From the NCBI GenBank assembly GCA_017557425.1, contig JAFYYU010000017.1, forward strand, positions 62,001 through 126,000: DNA of 64,000 bases, read 5' to 3'. Source of the DNA: Muribaculaceae bacterium. GTDB lineage: Bacteria > Bacteroidota > Bacteroidia > Bacteroidales > Muribaculaceae. The notes beneath the pieces were generated by a model. That model was not told where the DNA came from, did not search any database, and saw only the letters and a list, made by a program, of their open reading frames with translations. This document shows, piece by piece, positions 35,482 to 44,135 of the stretch. How positions within the stretch are numbered: position 1 is the first letter of the stretch; every line of letters starts with the position of its first letter. The position numbers were made by a program, and so were the translations under genes.

Positions 35482-36564
35482 ATGAACGAGAACAACCAGA
35501 AAGTCGCCCTCATCACGGGCATCACGGGCCAGGATGGTTCCTATCTGGCAGAATTCCTGCTGGATAAGGGCTATGAGGTGCACGGCATCCTGCGTCGCAG
35601 CAGCAGTTTCAACACGGGTCGCATCGAGCACTTGTACCTTGACGAGTGGGTTCGCGACATGAAGCAGCGCCGCCTCATCAACCTGCATTACGGCGACATG
35701 ACCGACAGCAGTTCGCTCATCCGAATCATCGAGAAAATCAAGCCCGACGAGATATACAATCTGGCGGCACAAAGCCATGTGAAGGTGTCGTTTGATGTGC
35801 CGGAATACACAGCCGAGACCGATGCGGTGGGCACCCTGCGCCTTATCGAAGCCGTGCGCATCGCCGGACGTGAAAAGACGACCAAAATCTATCAAGCCAG
35901 CACCAGCGAACTCTATGGCAAGGTGCAGGAAGTGCCTCAGCGCGAGACCACGCCGTTCTATCCCCGCAGCCCCTACGGCTGTGCCAAACTGTACTCGTTC
36001 TGGATCATGAAGAACTACCGCGAGAGCTACGGCATGTTCTGTGCGAACGGCATCCTGTTCAACCACGAGAGTGAGCGCCGCGGCGAGACCTTCGTGACCC
36101 GCAAGATCACCTTTGCCGTCGCACGCATCGCCCACGGCCTGCAGGATAAGCTTTACTTGGGCAACCTCAACGCCCTGCGCGACTGGGGCTATGCCAAGGA
36201 CTATGTGGAGTGCATGTGGCTCATCATGCAGCAGCCCGAGCCCGACGATTTTGTGATTGCCACAGGCGAGTGCCACTCGGTGAGGGAGTTCTGCACGCTG
36301 GCCTTCCACTATGCCGGTATCGAACTGCAATGGCAGGGCGAGGGCATCGATGAAAAGGGCATCGACAAGGCAACCGGCAAGGTGATTGTCGAGGTGGATC
36401 CCAAGTACTTCCGCCCCGCCGAGGTGGACCAGCTGCTGGGTGACCCCACCAAGGCCAAAGAGCAACTTGGCTGGAACCCGCAAAAGACTTCATTCGACGA
36501 CCTGGTGCGCATCATGGTCGAGCACGACATGCAACACATCAAGAAGATTTATCACATCCAATGA
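35482..36564 (+). CDS. gmd: GDP-mannose 4,6-dehydratase
   Basis: 360 residues, extended short-chain dehydrogenase. The Rossmann motif [17 protein letters not shown] binds [13 protein letters not shown] and the catalytic YGCAK (YxxxK) are present, with [17 protein letters not shown] in the substrate domain. It makes GDP-4-keto-6-deoxymannose from GDP-mannose, the first step to GDP-L-fucose. Its stop overlaps the fcl start by 4 bases. Confidence 0.96.
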   Translation: MNENNQKVALITGITGQDGSYLAEFLLDKGYEVHGILRRSSSFNTGRIEHLYLDEWVRDMKQRRLINLHYGDMTDSSSLIRIIEKIKPDEIYNLAAQSHVKVSFDVPEYTAETDAVGTLRLIEAVRIAGREKTTKIYQASTSELYGKVQEVPQRETTPFYPRSPYGCAKLYSFWIMKNYRESYGMFCANGILFNHESERRGETFVTRKITFAVARIAHGLQDKLYLGNLNALRDWGYAKDYVECMWLIMQQPEPDDFVIATGECHSVREFCTLAFHYAGIELQWQGEGIDEKGIDKATGKVIVEVDPKYFRPAEVDQLLGDPTKAKEQLGWNPQKTSFDDLVRIMVEHDMQHIKKIYHIQ

Positions 36565-37634
36565 TGAATAAAGACGCGAAGATATATGTAGCGGGGCACC
36601 GCGGACTCGTGGGCAGCGCCATCTGGAACAGCCTGAAGCGCAAGGGCTATACGAACCTCATCGGACGTACCCATCAGGAATTGGACCTAATGGATGCCGT
36701 TGCGGTTCGGAAGTTCTTTGACGAGGAGCAGCCCGAGTATGTCGTGCTTGCCGCAGCCCATGTGGGCGGCATCATGGCAAACCTGAAGTACCGCGCCGAC
36801 TTCATCTTTCAGAACCTCGCCATCCAGCAGAACGTCATCGGCGAGAGCTGGCGCCATGGGGTGAAGAAACTGCTTTTTCTGGGCAGCACCTGTATCTACC
36901 CGCGTGAGGCACCACAACCCATCGGCGAAAATGCCCTGTTGACGGCGCCGCTGGAATACACCAACGAGCCCTATGCCATCGCCAAGATTGCGGGACTGAA
37001 GATGTGCGAGAGTTTTAACCTGCAATACGGCACCAATTTCATTGCCGTGATGCCCACTAACCTGTACGGGCCGCGTGACAACTTTGACTTGGAAACCAGC
37101 CACGTCATGCCCGCCATGATCAGGAAAATGCATCTGGCCAAACTGCTGAATGAGGGCGACATGGACGGCATCCGCGCTGACCTGGACCGCAGGCCGGTCG
37201 AAGGCATTGACGGCAAGGCTGATGAAAGGCAAATCATCGCCACGCTTGAGAAATACGGCATCCTGAAGGACCGCTTGCGCCTATGGGGCACTGGAGCCCC
37301 GATCAGGGAATTCCTGTGGAGCGAAGACATGGCCGACGCCAGCGTTTATTGCCTGGAGCACATTGATTTTGAGGACGTGCGCGGCACGAGTGACGAGGTG
37401 CGCAACTGCCACATCAACATCGGCAGCGGCAAGGAAGTGACCATCCGCCAACTTGCCGATCTCGTCAAGGCCACCGTGGGCTACCGCGGCACCATCGAGT
37501 GGGACGCCACCAAGCCCGACGGCACCCTGCGCAAACTCACCGACGTGAGCAAACTACACAGTCTGGGATGGCACCACACCATGGAACTTGAGGACGGCGT
37601 CCCCGCCCTCTACCGCTGGTATCTGGAGAATTAA
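36561..37634 (+). CDS. fcl: GDP-L-fucose synthase
   Basis: 357 residues, epimerase-reductase that completes GDP-L-fucose synthesis from the Gmd product. The NADP motif [12 protein letters not shown], the Ser-containing [10 protein letters not shown] and the catalytic YAIAK are visible. An insertion of about 40 residues around [20 protein letters not shown], seen in Bacteroidetes forms, lengthens it beyond the E. coli enzyme. Fucose is used on capsular polysaccharide and glycoproteins in gut Bacteroidales. Confidence 0.95.
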   Translation: MMNKDAKIYVAGHRGLVGSAIWNSLKRKGYTNLIGRTHQELDLMDAVAVRKFFDEEQPEYVVLAAAHVGGIMANLKYRADFIFQNLAIQQNVIGESWRHGVKKLLFLGSTCIYPREAPQPIGENALLTAPLEYTNEPYAIAKIAGLKMCESFNLQYGTNFIAVMPTNLYGPRDNFDLETSHVMPAMIRKMHLAKLLNEGDMDGIRADLDRRPVEGIDGKADERQIIATLEKYGILKDRLRLWGTGAPIREFLWSEDMADASVYCLEHIDFEDVRGTSDEVRNCHINIGSGKEVTIRQLADLVKATVGYRGTIEWDATKPDGTLRKLTDVSKLHSLGWHHTMELEDGVPALYRWYLEN

Positions 37635-37680
37635 CTGGCATCAAGAGTGAATTATTTTAGTCATCGATAAAACCAATAAT

Positions 37681-38892
37681 ATGAAAAAAGAACTATCAGG
37701 AGGTTGCGGAATCGCTATATTGGGATTTGCACTGATTTGCATCCTTGGCGGTATCGCCGCTGTGTTACAATCGCGAACCGAGGGCGATGCAGCCGATGTA
37801 GCCTTGGGGTTTCTGGTTTTCGTCGCCATGCTGCTCCCGTTCATCTACTGGGGCTATGCGCTATTATACAAGTCTCAGCATCCAGGCGAACCGGTAAAAC
37901 TTACCAAGAACGTGAAGCGCTATGGCGGGGGTGCGTTGCTGGCTTTAGGCCTTCTTGCTGCATGGGCCGCAATTACAGGCAATAATGCCGAGGTGACACC
38001 CAAGCCCATCAACGAGATTGCCCAAGAGCCCAATGAGCCAAAAGACAGCGTGGTCATCACCGAGGTGATGGAAGGCGACCCCTATCAGGAGTTGGACGAG
38101 CTCATCGGCCTGGAATCGGTCAAGGAAGAGGTGCACACCCTGGCCAACTTCGCCAAAATCCAGCAACAACGCAAAGCCCAAGGCCTGAAGGTGCCTAAGA
38201 TGTCGTTCCACCTCGTGTTCACCGGAAGCCCCGGAACTGGCAAGACCACCGTGGCCCGCATCGTGGCCCGCATCTATAAGGATCTGGGCATCCTCAAGAG
38301 CGGCCATACCGTTGAGACAGACCGTTCTGGACTCGTTGCAGAGTACGTGGGACAGACCGCTACTAAGACCAATGCCGTGATTGACTCGGCACTCAACGGC
38401 GTGCTGTTCATTGACGAGGCCTACGCACTCGTGCCCGAAAATGCAGGCAGCGACTACGGCCAGGAAGCTATCTCCACACTGCTCAAACGCATGGAGGACG
38501 ACCGCGACAAATTGGTGGTCATCATTGCCGGCTATCCCAACGAGATGAAACGCTTCATCGACTCCAACCCGGGCCTGCAGTCGCGCTTCACACGATACAT
38601 CAACTTCCCGGACTACACCGATAAGGAATTGTTTGACATCTTTCAACTGTACCTGAATAAAAATCAGTACACCATCACCGATGATGCCGCCGAGCTGCTC
38701 AAGAGCAACCTCAACTACGTTGTCGCCAACAAGACCAAGAACTTTGGCAATGCCCGTTATGTGCGCAACATCTTTGAGCGGGCCGTTGAACAGCAGGCCA
38801 ACCGCCTGTCGGCCAAACGCAGCATCAGCGACGAAGAACTATCCCAATTGACGAGGGAAGACATCGAAAACGCTTTTAAACTCAGGAAATAA
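37681..38892 (+). CDS. Membrane-anchored AAA+ ATPase, CbbX/SpoVK-like
   Basis: 403 residues. Three hydrophobic segments (about 10-30, 40-62, 82-100) precede a single AAA+ module with Walker A (GSPGTGKTTVA), Walker B (GVLFIDEAYAL), sensor-1-type IIAGYPNEMKRF and the arginine-finger region LQSRFTRYINFPDY. The module resembles CbbX, SpoVK and EccA, which remodel proteins through a central pore. The N-terminal membrane anchor differs from those soluble relatives and would hold the motor at the inner membrane. The next gene, an exported protein, starts 6 bases later and may be its partner. Confidence 0.82.
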   Translation: MKKELSGGCGIAILGFALICILGGIAAVLQSRTEGDAADVALGFLVFVAMLLPFIYWGYALLYKSQHPGEPVKLTKNVKRYGGGALLALGLLAAWAAITGNNAEVTPKPINEIAQEPNEPKDSVVITEVMEGDPYQELDELIGLESVKEEVHTLANFAKIQQQRKAQGLKVPKMSFHLVFTGSPGTGKTTVARIVARIYKDLGILKSGHTVETDRSGLVAEYVGQTATKTNAVIDSALNGVLFIDEAYALVPENAGSDYGQEAISTLLKRMEDDRDKLVVIIAGYPNEMKRFIDSNPGLQSRFTRYINFPDYTDKELFDIFQLYLNKNQYTITDDAAELLKSNLNYVVANKTKNFGNARYVRNIFERAVEQQANRLSAKRSISDEELSQLTREDIENAFKLRK

Positions 38893-38898
38893 TAAGAC

Positions 38899-39444
38899 AT
38901 GAAAAGAATCAATCTCACTAGCATCCTGTCCCTCATGGCATTATTCATGTTTGCCCAAGAGGTGACCGATGCCGAACTCACCGCCATCCGCGCGGCTTAC
39001 CGTGAAGCGAAAGAACAGGTAGAATTCAACAGCCGTGCCGAAAAAGAAAATGTGCCGCGCAACGACATGGAAGTAGTCAGTCATTACGTTATCCCGGGGT
39101 GCGGCCCCACCGAGGAGATCATCCACTACTACTTTATATTCGACGAAGACCCTGAAACGGGGGCATGTTTTTACCATCCCTATTTCATCACCAGGAGCTA
39201 CAACGTGGCCGCACGCAAGTTCTATCAAGAGTATCTTTTTGACATACATGAGGCACAACTGCTGTTCTTCTACCAACACAATGACGCCATCGACGGCACG
39301 ATCGACGAGACGCGTTATTACTACGGCAAGAACGGCGTTCAACAGTCCATCAAAGGCAGACCCGAAATGGACGAGGTCTTTACCGCCCGAACGGCCGACG
39401 ACCTGAAAAACGCCTTCTACATCCTCAAGAACCGAGAGTACTGA
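38899..39444 (+). CDS. Exported protein of unknown function, coupled to the AAA+ gene
   Basis: 181 residues with a short signal peptide (about 1-19, LFMFAQ). The mature part contains a conserved-looking core (VIPGCGPTEEIIHYYFIFDEDPETG, FITRSYNVAARKFYQEYLFD). I recognise no family. The 6-base gap to the AAA+ gene indicates co-transcription and possibly a shared task. Confidence 0.7.
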   Translation: MKRINLTSILSLMALFMFAQEVTDAELTAIRAAYREAKEQVEFNSRAEKENVPRNDMEVVSHYVIPGCGPTEEIIHYYFIFDEDPETGACFYHPYFITRSYNVAARKFYQEYLFDIHEAQLLFFYQHNDAIDGTIDETRYYYGKNGVQQSIKGRPEMDEVFTARTADDLKNAFYILKNREY

Positions 39445-39564
39445 CGCTAAATGACATCGGCTCTTTATCGACATAAGAAAGAGGACATCTAATAAATAGA
39501 AGCAACAATAGCATTTTGTGTCAGTTGAAGTGAAAAAGAGTTTTTAGTTCTGTTTTTTTGTCGC

Positions 39565-39572
39565 TAACTTTG
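39565..39572 (+). promoter_or_regulatory. -7 box (TAACTTTG)
   Basis: Exact TAnnTTTG, 40 bases before the ATG at 39613. Confidence 0.5.
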
Positions 39573-39612
39573 CAGATTGAAAACCAGATAAACCAACTAA
39601 ATCAATAATAAT

Positions 39613-40389
39613 ATGAAAAAAGTCCTGCAATCAATCGCCCTGTTGATGTTGGTAATAAACGCCACACTAGTACTGGCACAAACATCAAGCGATTCTGTAT
39701 TGATAAGCGGAAGAGTAACGGACTTCAACGGATTACCTATAGATAGTTGCACCGTAATGTGGCAGAATGAGCAATTTGAACCAATCGCCCAGGCACTCAC
39801 CGATATCAATGGTTTCTACTCTGTCCGTATCTCTAAGGGAAAATACAATAGTGTTACAGCTATTTACTGGCCGTCTTATGCTCAAAATGCGATGACTAAT
39901 GGTTTGCCTGAGAGTGAACATCGCCTGGAATTCTGGGCATGGAATTTCATTGCAGACCGAGACACGACACTCGATATCCGTTACCACAGAATGGAAGCAT
40001 ACGGAATGTACGCTTTTTATATCCCTGGAGCAACACCCACTTTTCAGATTTATGTACGTCCCATGAGCCTCACACGAACTTATGAATGGATGGTGAAACA
40101 GCAATCCGATACTAATAATACAAAATCAGTAAAATTGTCTCCTTCAATTAATGAGATTGGTATTCAAGTAGAGATTGATGGAGAAGAGGTTGCAGTACTT
40201 TACAAACAAGAGATTGAAGAATACGTGAGCGTCGATAAAACATTTAACGCCTATCTTTTTACAGTAAATAAACCAAAGAACCAGACGAACAGACCTTATT
40301 GGGTGATAAAGGTCGAATTAACTGATCTTCAAAATGGTGATTGTGGTGAAGGACTTTATTATTTGGAGAAACCAGATTATATAAGATAA
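39613..40389 (+). CDS. Exported protein with carboxypeptidase-regulatory-like domain
   Basis: 258 residues. A signal peptide (1-22, ending LVLA) leads to a CarboxypepD_reg-type beta sandwich (SGRVTDFNGLPIDSCTVMW and LTDINGFYSVRISKGKY, about 30-110), then a second beta-rich part of unknown type. Family members often serve as surface-exposed or periplasmic accessory domains. The gene is visibly richer in A/T than its neighbours, which may indicate more recent arrival. It is monocistronic. Confidence 0.72.
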   Translation: MKKVLQSIALLMLVINATLVLAQTSSDSVLISGRVTDFNGLPIDSCTVMWQNEQFEPIAQALTDINGFYSVRISKGKYNSVTAIYWPSYAQNAMTNGLPESEHRLEFWAWNFIADRDTTLDIRYHRMEAYGMYAFYIPGATPTFQIYVRPMSLTRTYEWMVKQQSDTNNTKSVKLSPSINEIGIQVEIDGEEVAVLYKQEIEEYVSVDKTFNAYLFTVNKPKNQTNRPYWVIKVELTDLQNGDCGEGLYYLEKPDYIR

Positions 40390-40492
40390 TCGAAGGCTAA
40401 GCAAGAATACACCTTTTACCAATCCACCACAAAGCACAATTTTGTAGTGGATTTAGATTTTTTAGAATTCAAAATTAAAACCCGATTAAACT

Positions 40493-40508
40493 TGGCACGA
40501 AAATTGTA
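40493..40508 (+). promoter_or_regulatory. Sigma-54-like promoter (TGGCAC-N5-TTGTA)
   Basis: A near-consensus -24/-12 element with T instead of C in the -12 GC. Bases 40485-40511 match 15601-15627 at 24 of 27 positions, including 16 identical bases in a row. Transcription would begin near 40519. Confidence 0.5.
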
Positions 40509-40562
40509 GTCTTAAAGGCGAACTCATAATTTTTGGAGGTTTTTTAGGGTTAAACATGATTG

Positions 40563-40598
40563 TCAGCATCCCTCGTGAGAGTCGTGCTGATTTTTTTT
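40563..40598 (+). terminator. Hairpin with T8 before the acetyltransferase gene
   Basis: A 6-bp stem (40563-40568 with 40585-40590) with a structured 16-base loop is followed by T8. It would end transcripts from the sigma-54-like site after about 80 bases. Confidence 0.6.
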
Positions 40599-40599
40599 G

Positions 40600-40607
40600 T
40601 ATTTTTG
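40600..40607 (+). promoter_or_regulatory. -7 box of the acetyltransferase gene (TATTTTTG)
   Basis: Exact TAnnTTTG directly after the T8 run, 28 bases before the ATG at 40636. Confidence 0.55.
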
Positions 40608-40635
40608 CGGCTATCATTATAAGAATCACCCTACT

Positions 40636-41190
40636 ATGACGGAGAAAGAGAAAATGCTGGCTGGCGAACTGTATAACGCCCTTGACAGCCAGTTGATTAA
40701 GGAGTTGAATGAGACCAAGGACATCATTCACCAATACAACCTGCTGATGCCGACCGAGCTTGAGGAGCGTAAGCGCGTGCTGATGGACCTGCTGGGGCAC
40801 GTGGGAGATGACAAGGTATTCATTAACCAGCCGTTCTATTGCGACTACGGCAAGCACATCAGCGTGGGGAAGCGCTTTTTTGCGAATTTCAATTTCACGG
40901 TGCTTGATGAGGCTCGGGTGACCATCGGCGACGACTGCTTCATCGGTCCCAACGTGGGCATCTACACGGCTTGCCACAGCACCGACCCTGTTGAACGCAA
41001 CAAGCGCAAGGAGTGGGCGATGCCTGTCACCATCGGCGATAACGTGTGGATCGGGGGCAACGTCACGATCCTGCCTGGCGTGACCATAGGCGATAATGTG
41101 ACCATCGGCGCCGGCTCGGTCGTCACGCATGACATCCCGTCAAATTGCATCGCTGTGGGCAATCCCTGCCGCGTCATCAAGAACCTATAG
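40636..41190 (+). CDS. maa: Maltose/galactoside O-acetyltransferase family
   Basis: 184 residues: an N-terminal helical domain (MTEKEKMLAGELYNALDSQL) typical of Maa/LacA/NodL and a left-handed beta helix of hexapeptide repeats (VTIGDDCFIGPNVGIY, VTIGDNVWIGGNVTILPGVTIGDNVTIGAGSVV). The catalytic His is in TACHSTDP. It moves an acetyl group from acetyl-CoA to the 6-OH of a sugar; the actual acceptor is not predictable. The start at 40636 gives the family N-terminus and lies after the promoter box; an upstream in-frame ATG at 40597 does not. Confidence 0.9.
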   Translation: MTEKEKMLAGELYNALDSQLIKELNETKDIIHQYNLLMPTELEERKRVLMDLLGHVGDDKVFINQPFYCDYGKHISVGKRFFANFNFTVLDEARVTIGDDCFIGPNVGIYTACHSTDPVERNKRKEWAMPVTIGDNVWIGGNVTILPGVTIGDNVTIGAGSVVTHDIPSNCIAVGNPCRVIKNL

Positions 41191-41279
41191 GGCGCAACAA
41201 ATGCCGTTACGGTCTTGGGTGACCATAACGGCTTGATGCGGTTGAAGTGCCGCTGTGCGCGGCAACCCTTTACAGGGGA

Positions 41280-41432
41280 TTACTTGTAAACGGTGTCGCT
41301 TACGGTGAGGCTGTAACGACCCTTAGCGCGGCGACGGGCCAGAACCTTGCGGCCGTCGGCGGTGCGCATGCGATGACGGAAGCCGTGCTTATTGGCTTTC
41401 TTACGGTTTGAGGGTTGGAATGTTCTTTTCAT
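41280..41432 (-). CDS. rpmH: Ribosomal protein L34
   Basis: 50 residues, starting [19 protein letters not shown] and continuing with the [19 protein letters not shown] block that defines bL34. It is a very basic protein at the base of the 50S subunit. It has its own full promoter and is divergent from efp. rnpA and yidC, its common neighbours elsewhere, are absent here. Confidence 0.97.
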   Translation of the reverse strand: MKRTFQPSNRKKANKHGFRHRMRTADGRKVLARRRAKGRYSLTVSDTVYK

Positions 41433-41482
41433 TTTTTATCTCTTTTTTTACTTGTTCCGAAAATTTTTCGCAAAATGCGGTG

Positions 41483-41514
41483 CAAAATTAGTCCTATTTT
41501 TCAAATTACACAAA
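41483..41514 (-). promoter_or_regulatory. rpmH promoter (TTTG-N20-TAATTTTG)
   Basis: On the minus strand, TTTG at 41511-41514 and TAATTTTG at 41483-41490, 50 bases before the rpmH start. Confidence 0.7.
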
Positions 41515-41540
41515 TCCAAACGCATTTTTGTGGAAAAGTT

Positions 41541-41571
41541 TTTGTTTTTTTTCTCAAAAACACTACTTTTG
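41541..41571 (+). promoter_or_regulatory. efp promoter (TTTG-N19-TACTTTTG)
   Basis: TTTG at 41541-41544 and TACTTTTG at 41564-41571, 65 bases before the efp ATG. Confidence 0.75.
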
Positions 41572-41636
41572 CACCCACAAATGACTGAGAACAAACATTA
41601 TTCACAAAAAACAATAGCATAACAAGTACAAGAATT

Positions 41637-42200
41637 ATGATTAATGCTCAAGACATCAAGAACGGAACGTGCATCCGCATGGACGGCGATCTGTATTTCT
41701 GCATTGAATTCCTTCATGTAAAACCCGGTAAGGGTAACACCTTCATGCGCACAAAGCTGAAAAACGTGGTTGACGGCCGCGTGCTGGAGCGCCGCTTCAA
41801 CATCGGTGAGAAACTTGAGGACGTGCGCGTGGAGCGTCGCCCCTATCAGTATCTGTACATGGACGGCCAGGACGCTATGTTCATGAACAACGAGACGTTT
41901 GAGCAGATTCCCATCAGCAAGGACTTGATCACTGGCGCTGATTATATGAAGGAAGGTGACATCGTTGAGGTTGTCAGCGATGCTTCAACCGAGACCGTGC
42001 TCTTCGCCGAGATGCCCATCAAGACCCAGCTCAAGGTCACTTATACAGAGCCTGGCGTGAAGGGTGACACCGCCACCAATACCCTCAAGCCCGCCACAGT
42101 CGAGACCGGCGCCACCGTTCGCGTGCCTCTGTTCATCGACACCGACGAGATTATCGAGGTAGATACCCGTGATGGCAGCTATCAGGGCCGCGTAAGGTAA
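41637..42200 (+). CDS. efp: Elongation factor P
   Basis: 187 residues with the three beta domains of EF-P. It binds ribosomes stalled at polyproline stretches and promotes peptide bond formation. The loop KPGKGNTF carries Lys32 at the tip, the position that is modified in some bacteria. The C-terminal signature [22 protein letters not shown] is intact. It is monocistronic, followed by a terminator. Confidence 0.96.
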   Translation: MINAQDIKNGTCIRMDGDLYFCIEFLHVKPGKGNTFMRTKLKNVVDGRVLERRFNIGEKLEDVRVERRPYQYLYMDGQDAMFMNNETFEQIPISKDLITGADYMKEGDIVEVVSDASTETVLFAEMPIKTQLKVTYTEPGVKGDTATNTLKPATVETGATVRVPLFIDTDEIIEVDTRDGSYQGRVR

Positions 42201-42224
42201 TATCCCGCATACAACATCAACACG

Positions 42225-42257
42225 TCGAGGGGTTTCCTGAAACAGGACATCCCTCGA
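42225..42257 (+). terminator. Terminator after efp
   Basis: A 7-bp stem (42225-42231 with 42251-42257) encloses a second 5-bp hairpin (TCCTG-AAA-CAGGA); TGCTTATTTAT follows. Confidence 0.65.
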
Positions 42258-42339
42258 TGCTTATTTATGGGCACTTGAAATGATATCAATTTCAGTTAAT
42301 TAATGTCATAAAAATGTAAGCGGCATAGAGATTTTTATC

Positions 42340-42347
42340 TACCTTTG
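42340..42347 (+). promoter_or_regulatory. -7 box (TACCTTTG) for the methyltransferase-MBL pair
   Basis: Exact TAnnTTTG, 30 bases before the ATG at 42378. Confidence 0.5.
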
Positions 42348-42377
42348 TCATTTGTTTGAATAAAACAACATGGAATA

Positions 42378-43097
42378 ATGGCGCTGGAGGCTGGTTTATA
42401 TCTGATTCCCACCCAATTGAGCGACGTGCCGCTGGAACGGGTGCTACCTGCATACAATATCGAGGTTGTGCGGGAGTTGCGCTATTTTGTGGTCGAGAGC
42501 CTGCGCTCGGCACGCCGTTTCCTCAAGAAGTGTGACCGTGACATCGATATCGATAGCCTCACATTCAATGAGCTCAACGAGCACACCGACCTCAAGGACA
42601 CGGCCGCTATCGAAGCCCTTCTCGATCCTATCGGGCAAGGCGAAGCCGTGGGTGTCATCAGTGACGCGGGCTGTCCCGCGGTAGCTGACCCGGGTGCCGA
42701 TCTTGTTGCCATCGCGCAACGCAAGGGCTACAAAGTTTTCCCGCTGGTAGGCCCGTCCAGTATCCTGATGAGTCTGATGGCATCAGGCTTCAATGGCCAG
42801 AGTTTCGCCTTCTTAGGCTATCTGCCCGTAGATACCCAAGCCCGCCAGACTCGTCTTAAAGAGATGACACGACGTATCGAGCGCGAACACCAGACCCAGA
42901 TATTCATCGAGGCTCCCTACCGTAACAACCAACTCATCGCCGACTTGGCGGCACATCTGCCAACAGGCATGCGCCTATGCGTGGCCAGTGACATCACGGG
43001 CGAGGGGCAGAGCATCATTACCCGCTCCATTGCCGAGTGGCGACAGGCACGGTTTGACTTCCACAAGGTTCCCACCATTTTTCTGTTATATCAGTAA
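42378..43097 (+). CDS. RsmI-like tetrapyrrole-methylase-fold SAM methyltransferase
   Basis: 239 residues. The SAM-site motif GVISDAGCPAVADPG parallels SDAGTPGISDPG of RsmI, the enzyme that methylates the 2'-OH of C1402 in 16S rRNA. The N-terminus (LYLIPTQLSDVPLERVLPAY) differs from true RsmI, which has LYIVATPIGN at this point. Bacteroidetes commonly carry such a second paralogue, so the substrate may be different. The MBL gene follows after 12 bases. Confidence 0.82.
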   Translation: MALEAGLYLIPTQLSDVPLERVLPAYNIEVVRELRYFVVESLRSARRFLKKCDRDIDIDSLTFNELNEHTDLKDTAAIEALLDPIGQGEAVGVISDAGCPAVADPGADLVAIAQRKGYKVFPLVGPSSILMSLMASGFNGQSFAFLGYLPVDTQARQTRLKEMTRRIEREHQTQIFIEAPYRNNQLIADLAAHLPTGMRLCVASDITGEGQSIITRSIAEWRQARFDFHKVPTIFLLYQ

Positions 43098-43109
43098 CAC
43101 ACCACGACG

Positions 43110-44135
43110 ATGCCAGGACACAAATATAAAGGATACACCAACTCGGGGAAACCGTTGAAAATCTCGTTTGACGTGAACGGAGACGACACGCCCCACCAGC
43201 TGCCGTTGACCCCGGTGCAGCCCGTCACACGCCACACGGGCGTAGGCAAAGGGCTGTGCTTCATCAGCTTTGGCAGCGGGAGCAGCGGCAACATGGCCTA
43301 CCTGGGCACGCCGCGTGGTGGTGTTCTCATCGATGCCGGAATCAGGGAGCCCGTCAAGTACCACCGCAAGAAAAAGAATCCAGAACGACAAGACGTCCCC
43401 ACATTGGACCAGGCTTTTGCCGAATTGGAACGCAATGGCGTGACCCCCGACATGATCAAGGGAGTGCTCCTTACCCATGCCCACCAGGATCACATGCGGT
43501 GCCTCTACCCTGCCGTCAGCCGCTGCAAGTGCAGCGTCTATTGTACAATGGGTGTGATGAGCCAACTGTTGCAACGCTGCCGCATCTCAAGCCGCATCAC
43601 CGACCATCATGTGCCCATATTCAAGGAAATACCCTTCCGCATCCTGGACATGGAAATCACCGCCTTTGAGACCATGCATGACGTCAAAAGCGTGGGATTC
43701 AGCATCGAGTACGAGGGTGAACGCTTTGTCGTGGCCACCGACATGGGCATGATAACCGAGAGAGCGGCATACTACATGAGCCGTGCCAATCATTTGATGC
43801 TGGAATGCAATTATGACCTGACGATGCTGGAAGAGGGACGGTACCCGCAGATGCTGAAGGATCGTGTCAAGGGAGAGAAAGGGCACCTGGACAATGCCGT
43901 GGCCGCACAATTTGTTGCAGGCCATTACCACGAGGGTCTGCAATATGTGTTCCTGTGCCATCTTAGCAAAGACAACAACACCGAGGAGATTGCGCTGACG
44001 ACCATGAGCCAAACACTCGAGGCGCGAGGACTCAGCGTCGGCGACGGCTCGAACGCCGCTTCCCAGAATAGCCGCGATATCCAGATTTACGCTTTGCCCC
44101 GCTATACCCCTTCGAGTTGGTTTGTTTTGGCTTGA
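43110..44135 (+). CDS. MBL-fold hydrolase, YycJ/WalJ-like
   Basis: 341 residues. The metal-binding motif LTHAHQDHMRCL (near 123), SGSSGNMAYLG at the start of the fold, an ECNYD block and HLSKDNNTEEIAL place it in the YycJ (WalJ) family of exonuclease-like metallo-beta-lactamases. About 45 residues precede the usual domain start. The last 104 bases run antisense to the 3' end of the convergent gene at 44032-45303; the C-terminal YALPRYTPSSWFVLA looks like a genuine family ending. Confidence 0.87.
   Translation: MPGHKYKGYTNSGKPLKISFDVNGDDTPHQLPLTPVQPVTRHTGVGKGLCFISFGSGSSGNMAYLGTPRGGVLIDAGIREPVKYHRKKKNPERQDVPTLDQAFAELERNGVTPDMIKGVLLTHAHQDHMRCLYPAVSRCKCSVYCTMGVMSQLLQRCRISSRITDHHVPIFKEIPFRILDMEITAFETMHDVKSVGFSIEYEGERFVVATDMGMITERAAYYMSRANHLMLECNYDLTMLEEGRYPQMLKDRVKGEKGHLDNAVAAQFVAGHYHEGLQYVFLCHLSKDNNTEEIALTTMSQTLEARGLSVGDGSNAASQNSRDIQIYALPRYTPSSWFVLA

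Noticed and set aside
37681..38892. AAA+ gene as CbbX of a Rubisco operon or as a type VII secretion EccA
   Set aside because: No Rubisco or ESX genes are in the window and the protein has a membrane anchor; only the ATPase module is similar.
40556..40639. 27-codon open frame overlapping the acetyltransferase start (ATGA)
   Set aside because: It spans the hairpin, the T8 run and the -7 box, and its product has no recognisable feature. The overlap is probably chance.
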